Shown piece after piece: positions 25,737-32,660 of a stretch of 64,000 nucleotides of DNA (position 1 is its first letter; the number at the start of each line of letters is the position of its first letter). A program made the translations under genes and the position numbers. The DNA is from RUG626 sp051866775 (GTDB taxonomy: Bacteria > Bacillota > Clostridia > Oscillospirales > Oscillospiraceae): assembly GCA_051866775.1 (NCBI GenBank), contig JBJDXR010000022.1, positions 62,001 through 126,000 of the forward strand. The letters are read 5' to 3'. Below the pieces are notes generated by a model. The model made no database searches and had not been told where the DNA came from. It was given only the letters and a program-made list of their open reading frames with translations.

Positions 25737-26591
25737 ATGAGAAGGACAAGACCAACGCTTGCGCTGATGTACGATTTTGATAAGACCCTCTGCACAAAGG
25801 ATATGCAGAACTACAGCTTCATCCCCAACGTAAACATGACCCCGGACGAGTTCTGGCGTGAGGCGAATACCCTAGCCAGGGAGAAGAAGATGGACGGGAT
25901 ACTCGCATATATGTTTGTGATGCTGAATAAGGCCAGAGCCGCAGGGAAGAGCATACGGAGGGAGAGCTTTGTAGCGCTGGGGAAGGATCTGGAGTTTTAC
26001 CCGGGTGTGGAGACGTGGTTTGAGCGTATAAATAAATTCGGCCGCACCGAGGGCGTCAGGATAGAGCACTACATAATCTCCTCGGGGCTGAGAGAGATTA
26101 TCGAAGGTTCCAGCATATATAAGAATTTCCGCGAGGTGTTCGCCTGCGAGTTTTTGTACGATGTCGACGATATCGCCCTGTGGCCGAAAAACGTGGTGAA
26201 TTACACCACCAAGACACAGTTCCTGTTCCGCATAAACAAGGGCGCCCTTGACCTGTCCGACGATGTCACGCTCAACAAGTATATCCCGGAGGATGAGCGC
26301 CCCGTGCCGTTCCGGAATATGCTGTACATCGGCGACGGGATGACCGACGTGCCGTGCATGAAGCTGGTAAAGGTAAACGGAGGATACTCCATTGCCGTCT
26401 ACCCAAGGGGGAGGAAGGACACTGCCGCGGAGCTTCTGCGGGACGGACGGGCGGATATGATCGCCGCCGCCGACTATTCAGAGGGCGGAGAGCTTGAAAA
26501 GATCGTGATGGATATGATAAGGAAAATGAATATCACCGACAAGCTCAAGTCCCAAAGCAGGGAACAGATGCAAAAGCTGGCGGGAAAGTGA
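25737..26591 (+). CDS. HAD-superfamily phosphatase
   Basis: 284 residues from the ATG at 25737, which has AAGGGGGAG upstream; the open frame extends further back but without such a site. Catalytic Asp pair in MYDFDKTLC, Ser in ISSG, and the metal-binding motif IGDGMTDVPCM are all present. The large cap (about 25-110) matches HAD-IB-like enzymes. Stop overlaps the inositol-monophosphatase-family gene (GTGA), so both are co-expressed. The substrate is unknown. Since the histidine operon lacks a histidinol-phosphatase, this is one of two candidates in the window. Confidence 0.85.
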   Translation: MRRTRPTLALMYDFDKTLCTKDMQNYSFIPNVNMTPDEFWREANTLAREKKMDGILAYMFVMLNKARAAGKSIRRESFVALGKDLEFYPGVETWFERINKFGRTEGVRIEHYIISSGLREIIEGSSIYKNFREVFACEFLYDVDDIALWPKNVVNYTTKTQFLFRINKGALDLSDDVTLNKYIPEDERPVPFRNMLYIGDGMTDVPCMKLVKVNGGYSIAVYPRGRKDTAAELLRDGRADMIAAADYSEGGELEKIVMDMIRKMNITDKLKSQSREQMQKLAGK

Positions 26592-27388
26592 GACCGGGAA
26601 TGACAAGACCTGAGGAGATATTTGCCCGCGCCTGTGCGGCAGTGATTTCGGCGGGGGAGCTTTTTAACGACCGTGCTCTTGCGGGAGAAATGTCCCTTAA
26701 GGGGGAGAATGACTTTGTGACGGAGGTGGACACCGCCGTTCAGAAGCGGCTTAAAGGGGCGCTCCATGATATAGCCCCGGATATACAGCTTTTGGGAGAG
26801 GAACGGGATAACTCGGATATAGATATGTCCCGTCCTGTGTGGATACTTGATCCTGTGGACGGGACGTCAAACCTGATGCACGACTTTAGATACAGCGCCG
26901 TTTCACTGGCGCTTTTTGATGGGAGAGAGGTGGTGTTCGGGTGTGTTTATAATCCGTTTTCCGATGAGCTTTTCTCAGCCCAAAAGGGGAAGGGTGCGCA
27001 GCTTAACGGCCGGCCTATAAGAGTTAAGCCTGAGGGGGAGCTGAAGCGCTGCAACATCTCCGCCGGCGCAGCCCCCGGGGATAGAGCGAACTCCAAAAAG
27101 GTGTTTGATATAATGCGCCGGGTATATGACAGCTGCCACGATATAAGGAGGCTTGGTTCAGCGGCCCTCGAGCTGTGCTATGTGGCGGCCGGGAGGCAGG
27201 ATGGGTATTACGAGTTTAAGCTTAAGCCGTGGGATATAGCCGCGGGAGTTCTGATCGTAAATGAGGCGGGGGGCCTGGCGCTCTCGCCGGAGGGTACGCC
27301 GGTCACCCTAAACGGCCCGGGAGATGTTATTGCCGCAAATCCGTGCATTTGGCAAAAGCTCGCTGATATTATAAACAAAAGGACTTAA
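26588..27388 (+). CDS. Inositol monophosphatase family protein
   Basis: 266 residues. Family motifs: LLGEERDN (metal-binding Glu), WILDPVDGTSNL with the metal ligands Asp-Pro-x-Asp-Gly-Thr, and KPWDIAAGVLIVNEAGG at the C-terminal metal site. All are intact. Members act on myo-inositol phosphate, fructose-bisphosphate, PAP or histidinol phosphate (HisN type in actinobacteria). The GTG start overlaps the HAD gene stop; an ATG twelve bases later is possible. Substrate not decidable from sequence. Confidence 0.9.
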   Translation: MRPGMTRPEEIFARACAAVISAGELFNDRALAGEMSLKGENDFVTEVDTAVQKRLKGALHDIAPDIQLLGEERDNSDIDMSRPVWILDPVDGTSNLMHDFRYSAVSLALFDGREVVFGCVYNPFSDELFSAQKGKGAQLNGRPIRVKPEGELKRCNISAGAAPGDRANSKKVFDIMRRVYDSCHDIRRLGSAALELCYVAAGRQDGYYEFKLKPWDIAAGVLIVNEAGGLALSPEGTPVTLNGPGDVIAANPCIWQKLADIINKRT

Positions 27389-27392
27389 ACGG

Positions 27393-27429
27393 CTAAATGC
27401 GCTGCGGGTTTTGCCCGCAGCGCATTTAG
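27393..27429. terminator. Hairpin between converging genes
   Basis: Perfect 16-bp stem (CTAAATGCGCTGCGGG) with loop TTTTG. It lacks a clear T-run but lies between two gene ends. Confidence 0.6.
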
Positions 27430-27442
27430 TGTATGCTGGCAA

Positions 27443-28150
27443 TTATGCCAGCGCCTGATATTCCTCGGCAAAGTTTGAGGCCTCGCAGGTAAAGAGACAT
27501 GTTGTTGTAGTCCTGTCGGACTGGACGATATAGAAGCTTATGCTGCCCTCGCCGCACAGGGCGTCGATCACAATACTCTCGTAAGCTTCGTCAATAAACA
27601 GCCTGTCGCCGCCGCAATAGATCGTGCCGGTGATGCTGTGATCTGTGCCGTCGGCTGTGCGCATGGTAATGTCATAATCGGTAACATAGTTTTCCGAGGA
27701 GTTCTTGACCTGAGAGCGTCCGTATTCGTACAGGAATACGGAGACATCCTCCTCATCGGCTATTATAGCGGCGTAGAGAGATGAATTTGTTGTAGCGCTG
27801 TTGCTGAACGAGCCGACGAAATAGTCCTTGTTGATAACATAGCCCTCGTTGGTGGGCTGGTTAAAGTTATCCACATAGTAGTCCACCATCCAGTCGCCTA
27901 TCGACAGCCCGCATCTCGAGCAGGTGCCGCTTGTAGTGGTGTGACCGAGGACCGGCACTGTCTATTGAGGGATGAGCACCTCTCCGCACAAAGAGCAGTG
28001 CTTTCCCTCTGTAAGTCCCGAGGATGTGCAGGTGGCTTCTACCGCGGGGTCTATTACCTCCTCGTGGTCACAGCCGCCGCATGAGGAGAGAAGCATAGAC
28101 ATGAGTGTTATAAAAATAAGTAATGCAGTAATTTGGATGTGTTTCTTCAC
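27443..28150 (-). pseudogene. Lipoprotein gene interrupted by one in-frame stop
   Basis: From GTG 28150 (AAGGGAG upstream) the frame opens VKKHIQITALLIFITLMS with lipobox LLSSCGG, then a Cys-pair domain (TCTSSGLTEGKHCSLCGEVL). A TAG at 27962-27964 stops it after 62 codons. The same frame continues without further damage for 172 codons, beginning TVPVLGHTTTSGTCSRCG. In related surface proteins the stop position holds Gln or Glu, so a single base change (CAG or GAG to TAG) explains it. Without the stop the product would be a 235-residue lipoprotein with paired Cys motifs. The rest has a beta-rich, unrecognised domain. Confidence 0.7.
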
Positions 28151-28212
28151 TTTTCCGTTCTCCCTTGATTCTTTTTGTGTAAATTTTACAGCGTACAAAA
28201 ATTATAGCAGAT

Positions 28213-28242
28213 ATTCAATGAGGTCAAGTGACCTCATTGAAT
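28213..28242. promoter_or_regulatory. Perfect 30-bp palindromic operator
   Basis: Two 14-base arms (ATTCAATGAGGTCA and its complement) around AG, between the divergent lipoprotein and XRE genes. A minus-strand TATAAT lies at 28201-28206 with TTGACC inside the palindrome (28222-28227). A protein bound here would block the lipoprotein promoter. The likely binder is the adjacent XRE protein. Confidence 0.75.
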
Positions 28243-28293
28243 GATCTTATCCTTGTTATCATCAAACTAGATGAGCGACAAGAAGTGAACGCC

Positions 28294-28533
28294 ATGTTAG
28301 ACCCCGTATGTATCGGCAATGTGATCAGAAAACTCAGAGAGAAAAAGGGATTGACACAGGAGCAGCTGAGCGGCCTGGCAGCTTTGGATAGGACCCATTA
28401 CAGCAAGATCGAGCGTGGACTCAGAAGCCCGACTATAGAGACGGTTTTCAAGATAGCGCTGGCGCTGGACATGAAGCCCCACGAGATTATCAAGATCATT
28501 GAGGAGAACGTTGAATTTGACATCTCAAAATAG
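28294..28533 (+). CDS. XRE-family transcriptional regulator
   Basis: 79 residues, essentially one helix-turn-helix domain: IGNVIRKLREKKGLTQEQLSGL and the recognition helix region LDRTHYSKIERGLRSP. ATG 28294 begins a product of typical length; the ribosome site is weak and the open frame reaches back into the operator. It is probably a dimeric repressor using the palindrome 28213-28242, and likely controls itself and the divergent lipoprotein gene. Confidence 0.88.
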   Translation: MLDPVCIGNVIRKLREKKGLTQEQLSGLAALDRTHYSKIERGLRSPTIETVFKIALALDMKPHEIIKIIEENVEFDISK

Positions 28534-28545
28534 CGGATAGGGTAC

Positions 28546-28580
28546 AAAAAACCGGAGCGGAAAACCGCTCCGGTTTTTTA
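28546..28580 (+). terminator. Terminator of the XRE gene
   Basis: Stem AAACCGGAGCGG with loop AAAA, followed by TTTTTT. Confidence 0.9.
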
Positions 28581-28639
28581 GCAGGAAAGCGAGAAGCTTC
28601 CTGATGTTTAATAAATATTATTTAGATCACCCGTACGAT

Positions 28640-29572
28640 TCACAGCAGCATGTAGACGCAACCGTAAATACCGGCGTCATTGCCGAGCGAAGCGATACGG
28701 ATCTCTGTATCGCGGCAGGCGGGGAAGGCAAATTCCTTATAGTACTTCTCCACGTAGTCGATAAGAGGCTGGCCGGTCCTGGAAACGCCGCCGCCAAGGA
28801 GGATGACCTCCGGATCGACGGTGTTGGCAACGGAAGCCAGCCCCTGGCCCAGATAGCGGCTGAAGCGCTCTGCTATCTCAATGGCGACCTTGTCCCCGGC
28901 CAGGGCGTAATCCCACAGGATCTTGGAGTTTAATTTTTCGATACTGCGCAGGGGGGAGGGCTCGTCGGTTTCGGCGAGATAATCCAGAGCAACGCGGACA
29001 TTTCCGTTTGCAGAGGCGAACTGCTCAAAGCATCCGTGGCTGCCGCAGCTGCAGGGACGGGGGTCGGAGGCGTCAATGGTGATATGGCCGATCTCCCCAC
29101 CGGCTCCGTGGGCTCCGGAGAGAACCTTGCCGTCGATTATTATGCCGCCGCCTACGCCGGTACCCAGTGTGACGAGGACGATGCTGCTATAGCCTTTTCC
29201 GCTGCCCAGCCACATCTCCCCGAGGGCCGCGGCACAGGCGTCGTTTTCAACCTTGGCAGTAAAGCCGGTGAGCTGTTGGAGAGGCTCCACCACGGGTGCG
29301 TTTACCCAGCCAAGATTCACGGCGGAGGCAGTGCCATCCTTGTGTGCCGGTCCCGGCACGCCGACGCCTATTCCGAGAAGCTCCTCCCTCTTGTAGCCGT
29401 TTTTTCTTATGTCATCATTGACGGATCTTGCCACATCGGGGATGATATTTGCACCCTTGTCAGAGGTGTCGGTGCGGATCTCCCATTTCCTTAAAAGCTC
29501 GCCGCTGTCGGTAAAGCACCCCATTTTTACAGTGGTACCGCCAATGTCGACGCCGTATCCAAATTTTGCCAT
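28640..29572 (-). CDS. ROK-family glucokinase
   Basis: 310 residues. ATP-binding phosphate-1 motif VDIGGTTVKMG at the N-terminus, the catalytic Asp in VENDACAAALGE, and the ROK zinc motif with Cys residues in PCSCGSHGCFEQFAS. LVTLGTGVGGGI is the second phosphate loop. Complete and of normal length, so a cytoplasmic glucose (or other hexose) kinase. Its ATG overlaps the stop of the upstream DUF6873-type gene (TGATG), so the two are cotranscribed. No repressor-type HTH domain is present. Confidence 0.92.
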   Translation of the reverse strand: MAKFGYGVDIGGTTVKMGCFTDSGELLRKWEIRTDTSDKGANIIPDVARSVNDDIRKNGYKREELLGIGVGVPGPAHKDGTASAVNLGWVNAPVVEPLQQLTGFTAKVENDACAAALGEMWLGSGKGYSSIVLVTLGTGVGGGIIIDGKVLSGAHGAGGEIGHITIDASDPRPCSCGSHGCFEQFASANGNVRVALDYLAETDEPSPLRSIEKLNSKILWDYALAGDKVAIEIAERFSRYLGQGLASVANTVDPEVILLGGGVSRTGQPLIDYVEKYYKEFAFPACRDTEIRIASLGNDAGIYGCVYMLL

Positions 29573-30252
29573 CAATCTTCAACTCCTCTTGCCCCGTGAG
29601 GGACGTATTCTATTATAGAGCCAATATCGGTAAGCTCGTATTTACTGAAATATTTTAATGTGACTCCGCACTTAGCGGCAAAACCGCATATCGCCGGAAA
29701 GTCCGGGTGTGCGGAGAGATCGCCGTTAAATAAAAGCTCTCCCTCCACAAGGCCTGATGCGCCGCCAAGAAAGCCGTATTCAAAGCCTGGGAGACGGACG
29801 AAGCCCGGACGGATAGCCAAAACGTCTATATTGGGAAAGGCTGAGAGGGCACGCAGGATACCGGGGTCGGAGGTAATAACTGAGCTGCCGTCAACCACGA
29901 CAGTACAGCATTTTGTGTACCCCTGGCGCACATTGACCGGGATAAGCTTATGCTCCTCAGCGTATTTTAGAATATCTGGAGCCGTTATGTCAAGCCGGTG
30001 TATGAGGAGCCGGTCAAGGATGACAGCGCAGAAGGCCGCACCTTCGGGGTAGCCTGAGAGCGGAGCATCTCCGGAAAATATGACCGGATCGTCAGGAGCT
30101 GCCCCGGCCTTGCACATCATAAGGTCTGGGTGGGAACTGACTCCCTTCCCGAGAAGAGGCCGGTCATTTACTATATTTATAGTGTGTCCCTTTTCCCTTA
30201 GGTGTTCGACCAGAGGAGGACAGGCCAGATCGGACAGGTATATTAACGACAA
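29572..30252 (-). CDS. DUF6873 / GME-fold-like protein of unknown function
   Basis: 226 residues. Repeating segments such as VRQGYTKCCTVVVDGSSVIT and GFLGGASGLVEGELLFNGDL resemble the DUF6873 proteins predicted to have the guanidino-group-modifying (GME) propeller fold. A candidate nucleophile is the Cys pair in YTKCCTV, but no complete catalytic set can be assigned. First gene of a two-gene operon with the ROK kinase. The coupling to a sugar kinase is unexplained. Confidence 0.65.
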   Translation of the reverse strand: MSLIYLSDLACPPLVEHLREKGHTINIVNDRPLLGKGVSSHPDLMMCKAGAAPDDPVIFSGDAPLSGYPEGAAFCAVILDRLLIHRLDITAPDILKYAEEHKLIPVNVRQGYTKCCTVVVDGSSVITSDPGILRALSAFPNIDVLAIRPGFVRLPGFEYGFLGGASGLVEGELLFNGDLSAHPDFPAICGFAAKCGVTLKYFSKYELTDIGSIIEYVPHGARGVED

Positions 30253-30423
30253 GAGAAGCCCTCCAGAAAATACCTTATATTAAAAGTTTAACACTCTTAA
30301 AGCCGGTATGTCAACAACAGAGAGAAACAATTTACCACGATGGCCGAGTTAGGTCAAAAAACGAAAAAAATTATATATTATGTGCGGAAAATTAAATACA
30401 AAGGCTTAAAACAAAAATAAAAT

Positions 30424-30477
30424 TTGTGAAATAATTATCAATTATCCCTTTCAAAATGGATATGTCTATGTTATAAT
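30424..30477 (+). promoter_or_regulatory. Promoter with possible Rex site before the NADH-oxidoreductase operon
   Basis: A TATAAT at 30472-30477 with a weak TTTCAA 17 bases upstream gives the promoter. An 18-base imperfect palindrome TTGTGAAATAATTATCAA lies at 30424-30441. It resembles the TTGTGAAA-type half-sites bound by the NADH sensor Rex. The rest of the gap 30253-30553 is AT-rich leader without other recognised signals. Confidence 0.45.
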
Positions 30478-30553
30478 GCTTTGAGTGAATGCCCAAATTC
30501 GACATTAAGGTTTTTTTAAGTTTGGGGATGACTCAAACTAAGGAGGGTTTTTA

Positions 30554-31048
30554 GTGGCAAAAGTTAAAACCAGCATTCCCTTCGCCGGTACGGCGGAGCA
30601 GGAGGCGAAGCTCAAGGAAGTGATTGCTGCGCACAAGGATATCCCTGGGGCGCTGATGCCTGTTATGCAGCAGGCACAGGAGATATACGGATATCTTCCT
30701 ATAGAGGTTCAGAGCACGATTGCCGAGGGACTTGGGGTGCCGCTTGAGGAGGTTTACGGCGTCTCAACGTTCTATACGCAGTTTGCGCTTAATCCAAAAG
30801 GAAAATACAAGATTTCTGTTTGTTTAGGCACAGCGTGTTATGTAAAAGGCTCCCAGGCTGTCTACGACAAGATAACTGAGCTTTTAGGGATAGAGGAGGG
30901 CGGCTGCACGCCCGACGGAAAATTCTCACTTGAGTCCTGCCGCTGTGTCGGCGCCTGCGGACTTGCGCCGGTCATGATGATAAACGATGATGTCTATGGC
31001 CGTCTTACGCCCGATATGATAAAGGACATACTTGAGAAATATAATTAA
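30554..31048 (+). CDS. nuoE: NADH dehydrogenase/hydrogenase 24-kDa subunit (NuoE/HydC-like)
   Basis: 164 residues. Thioredoxin-like [2Fe-2S] protein that passes electrons from the flavin subunit. Cluster ligands: two Cys in VCLGTACYVKG and two in SCRCVGACGLAP. The N-terminal helix bundle with IYGYLPIEVQ and VYGVSTFYTQF is typical. The GTG start follows TAAGGAGGG. First gene of an operon with DRTGG, HATPase, [2Fe-2S] and NuoF-like proteins, an order known from electron-bifurcating hydrogenases of Clostridia. Confidence 0.95.
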   Translation: MAKVKTSIPFAGTAEQEAKLKEVIAAHKDIPGALMPVMQQAQEIYGYLPIEVQSTIAEGLGVPLEEVYGVSTFYTQFALNPKGKYKISVCLGTACYVKGSQAVYDKITELLGIEEGGCTPDGKFSLESCRCVGACGLAPVMMINDDVYGRLTPDMIKDILEKYN

Positions 31049-31252
31049 GCCGCTTTTTATTAAGTTCGCAGATGTCGATAAACTGCTTGATACAAAGGCG
31101 GTTTGTGGAGAGAAGCTGCTGATATAATCAGCGGTTTCTAAGGCGCTGCGGTATGCATGGCCTTTGCCGAGAATTTTCCGGTGAGAGTCCGCCAAGGTAA
31201 GTATACTGTATGAACGCGCGGCATATACACGGGCCTCATAAAGGTGAAAGAG
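31049..31252 (+). other. Unexplained 204-base gap within the hydrogenase-type operon
   Basis: No open frame or terminator with a T-run. It contains an inverted repeat GCTGAT/ATCAGC at about 31122-31137 around ATA, and a segment GGTGAGAGTCC (31181-31191) followed by ACTGTA. That segment faintly resembles the conserved core of cobalamin riboswitches, but no B12 box follows. In related operons a PHP-domain gene may sit near here; no trace is visible. Confidence 0.3.
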
Positions 31253-31579
31253 ATGACGGTAAAACAGCTGCTTGAGAGAATAGACGTCAGGCCCTTGGCC
31301 CTGCCGGAGCCGGACTGTGAGATCACAGGAGGCTACGCGGGGGATCTTTTAAGCTGGGTCATGGGAAATGCCGGACGCGGCTGCGTGTGGATGACTGTAA
31401 TGACAAACCGCAGCACCATTGCAGTGGCAAGCCTTCTTGAGATGGCCTGCATAATCGTTACTGAGGGAAGCGACGTGCCTGAGGAGGTGGCGGAACTTGC
31501 CGTGGAGAAGGGGATCAATCTGGTCTCCACAGATGTGCCGACATACGAGATGTGCGCACAAATAGCGCAGCTTTTATGA
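31253..31579 (+). CDS. DRTGG-domain protein
   Basis: 108 residues. The start at ATG 31253 has AAAGGTG upstream; an in-frame GTG nine bases earlier is less likely. The single domain resembles DRTGG proteins, here with variants ITGGYAGDLLSWVMG and IVTEGSDVPEEV. DRTGG domains are nucleotide- or ligand-sensing modules linked to CBS and PTA proteins. In Clostridia they accompany hydrogenase operons, with a presumed regulatory role that has not been shown experimentally to my knowledge. Confidence 0.8.
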   Translation: MTVKQLLERIDVRPLALPEPDCEITGGYAGDLLSWVMGNAGRGCVWMTVMTNRSTIAVASLLEMACIIVTEGSDVPEEVAELAVEKGINLVSTDVPTYEMCAQIAQLL

Positions 31580-31719
31580 GCGGATTTGCTGCGGTCTGAC
31601 TGTTATGGACGCGGAGGATAAGCTGAGGGGCGTCAGCTTTCTAAGGCGGTGATGCTGCCGATAGTGAGGGCCTCTGTGACGCAGAACGGTTATTATCCTG
31701 CCTATAAGAGGTGCGGAGA

Positions 31720-32262
31720 ATGAAGGAGCTTTCGCTTAATATTCTGGACATCGCCATGAACTCCGTTAAGGCGGGGGCGACACTTATAGAGCTGGGAATA
31801 GAAGAGCAAGATGTGCGCATGACCGTAACCATCAAAGATAACGGCTGCGGCATGAGCGAAGAAACGGTAAAAAGGCTGGAAGATCCTTTTTTCACTACGC
31901 GCACCACTCGTAAGGTGGGACTGGGAGTGCCTTTTTTTGTGCTGGCGGCCCAGCAGACAGGCGGCTCAGTTAAGATAACCTCCGTTCCTGAGCCGGATAT
32001 AGATCATGGCACGACGGTGAAGGCTGTTTTCTATAAGGACAGCATAGATTTTACACCGCTTGGGGATATAATTTCCACGGTGGTGACATTTATACAGGGA
32101 TATCCGCAGATCGACGTAAGCTTTAAGCACATCCTACCGGGAGGTGCGGCGGAGCTTGACACAAGAGATATTAAAGCGCGGCTTGGGGACATCCCTATAA
32201 ACAGCGTCGAAATTCTTAATTGGATAGATGGATATTTAAAGGAACAATATATAAACCCATAA
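31720..32262 (+). CDS. ATP-binding protein (GHKL/HATPase type) of hydrogenase operons
   Basis: 180 residues. A stand-alone histidine-kinase-like ATPase domain: N box LNILDIAMNSVKAGAT, G1 box IKDNGCGMSEE, and G2-like TTRKVGLGVPF. There is no HisKA dimerisation helix or sensor, so it is not a classical kinase; anti-sigma-like or MutL-like roles are conceivable. ATG 31720 is preferred with AAGAGGTG upstream. It sits between the DRTGG and [2Fe-2S] genes. Families of this kind are conserved in such operons without known function. Confidence 0.85.
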   Translation: MKELSLNILDIAMNSVKAGATLIELGIEEQDVRMTVTIKDNGCGMSEETVKRLEDPFFTTRTTRKVGLGVPFFVLAAQQTGGSVKITSVPEPDIDHGTTVKAVFYKDSIDFTPLGDIISTVVTFIQGYPQIDVSFKHILPGGAAELDTRDIKARLGDIPINSVEILNWIDGYLKEQYINP

Positions 32263-32276
32263 GGAGAGGAAGAAGC

Positions 32277-32648
32277 ATGAAATCACTCGAAGAACTTGTG
32301 GAGATCAGAGAGCGGATGAAGAGCAAAATGGCTCTGCGCAAGGGCGAAGGCTCAATTCATGTTGTAGTCGGTATGGCGACCTGCGGCATAGCCGCCGGAG
32401 CCAGACCTGTTCTCAACACTCTGGTTGAAGAGATAAACAAGGAAAATCTGACTGATAAGGTCACCGTGACCCAGACCGGGTGCCTCGGTATCTGTCAGTA
32501 TGAGCCTGTTGTAGAGGTTTTTGAAGGCGGCAGCAAGGTAACATACGTTAATATGACCTCGGACAAGGCCAAGCGCGTTGTCGCGGAGCATCTGATCGGC
32601 GGTGAGGTCGTTGAAGAATACACCATCGGCGCAAACCCGACGGTATAA
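32277..32648 (+). CDS. Thioredoxin-like [2Fe-2S] ferredoxin
   Basis: 123 residues. Start at ATG 32277 after AAGGAGAGG. Cys ligands lie in GMATCGIAAGA and QTGCLGICQYEP; the last position of the usual four-Cys set is not obvious, so cluster binding may use three of these plus another residue. The fold resembles the N-terminal domain of HydB and the NuoE family. It precedes nuoF by 12 bases and probably relays electrons in the same complex. Confidence 0.85.
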   Translation: MKSLEELVEIRERMKSKMALRKGEGSIHVVVGMATCGIAAGARPVLNTLVEEINKENLTDKVTVTQTGCLGICQYEPVVEVFEGGSKVTYVNMTSDKAKRVVAEHLIGGEVVEEYTIGANPTV

Positions 32649-32660
32649 CGGAGGAACAGT

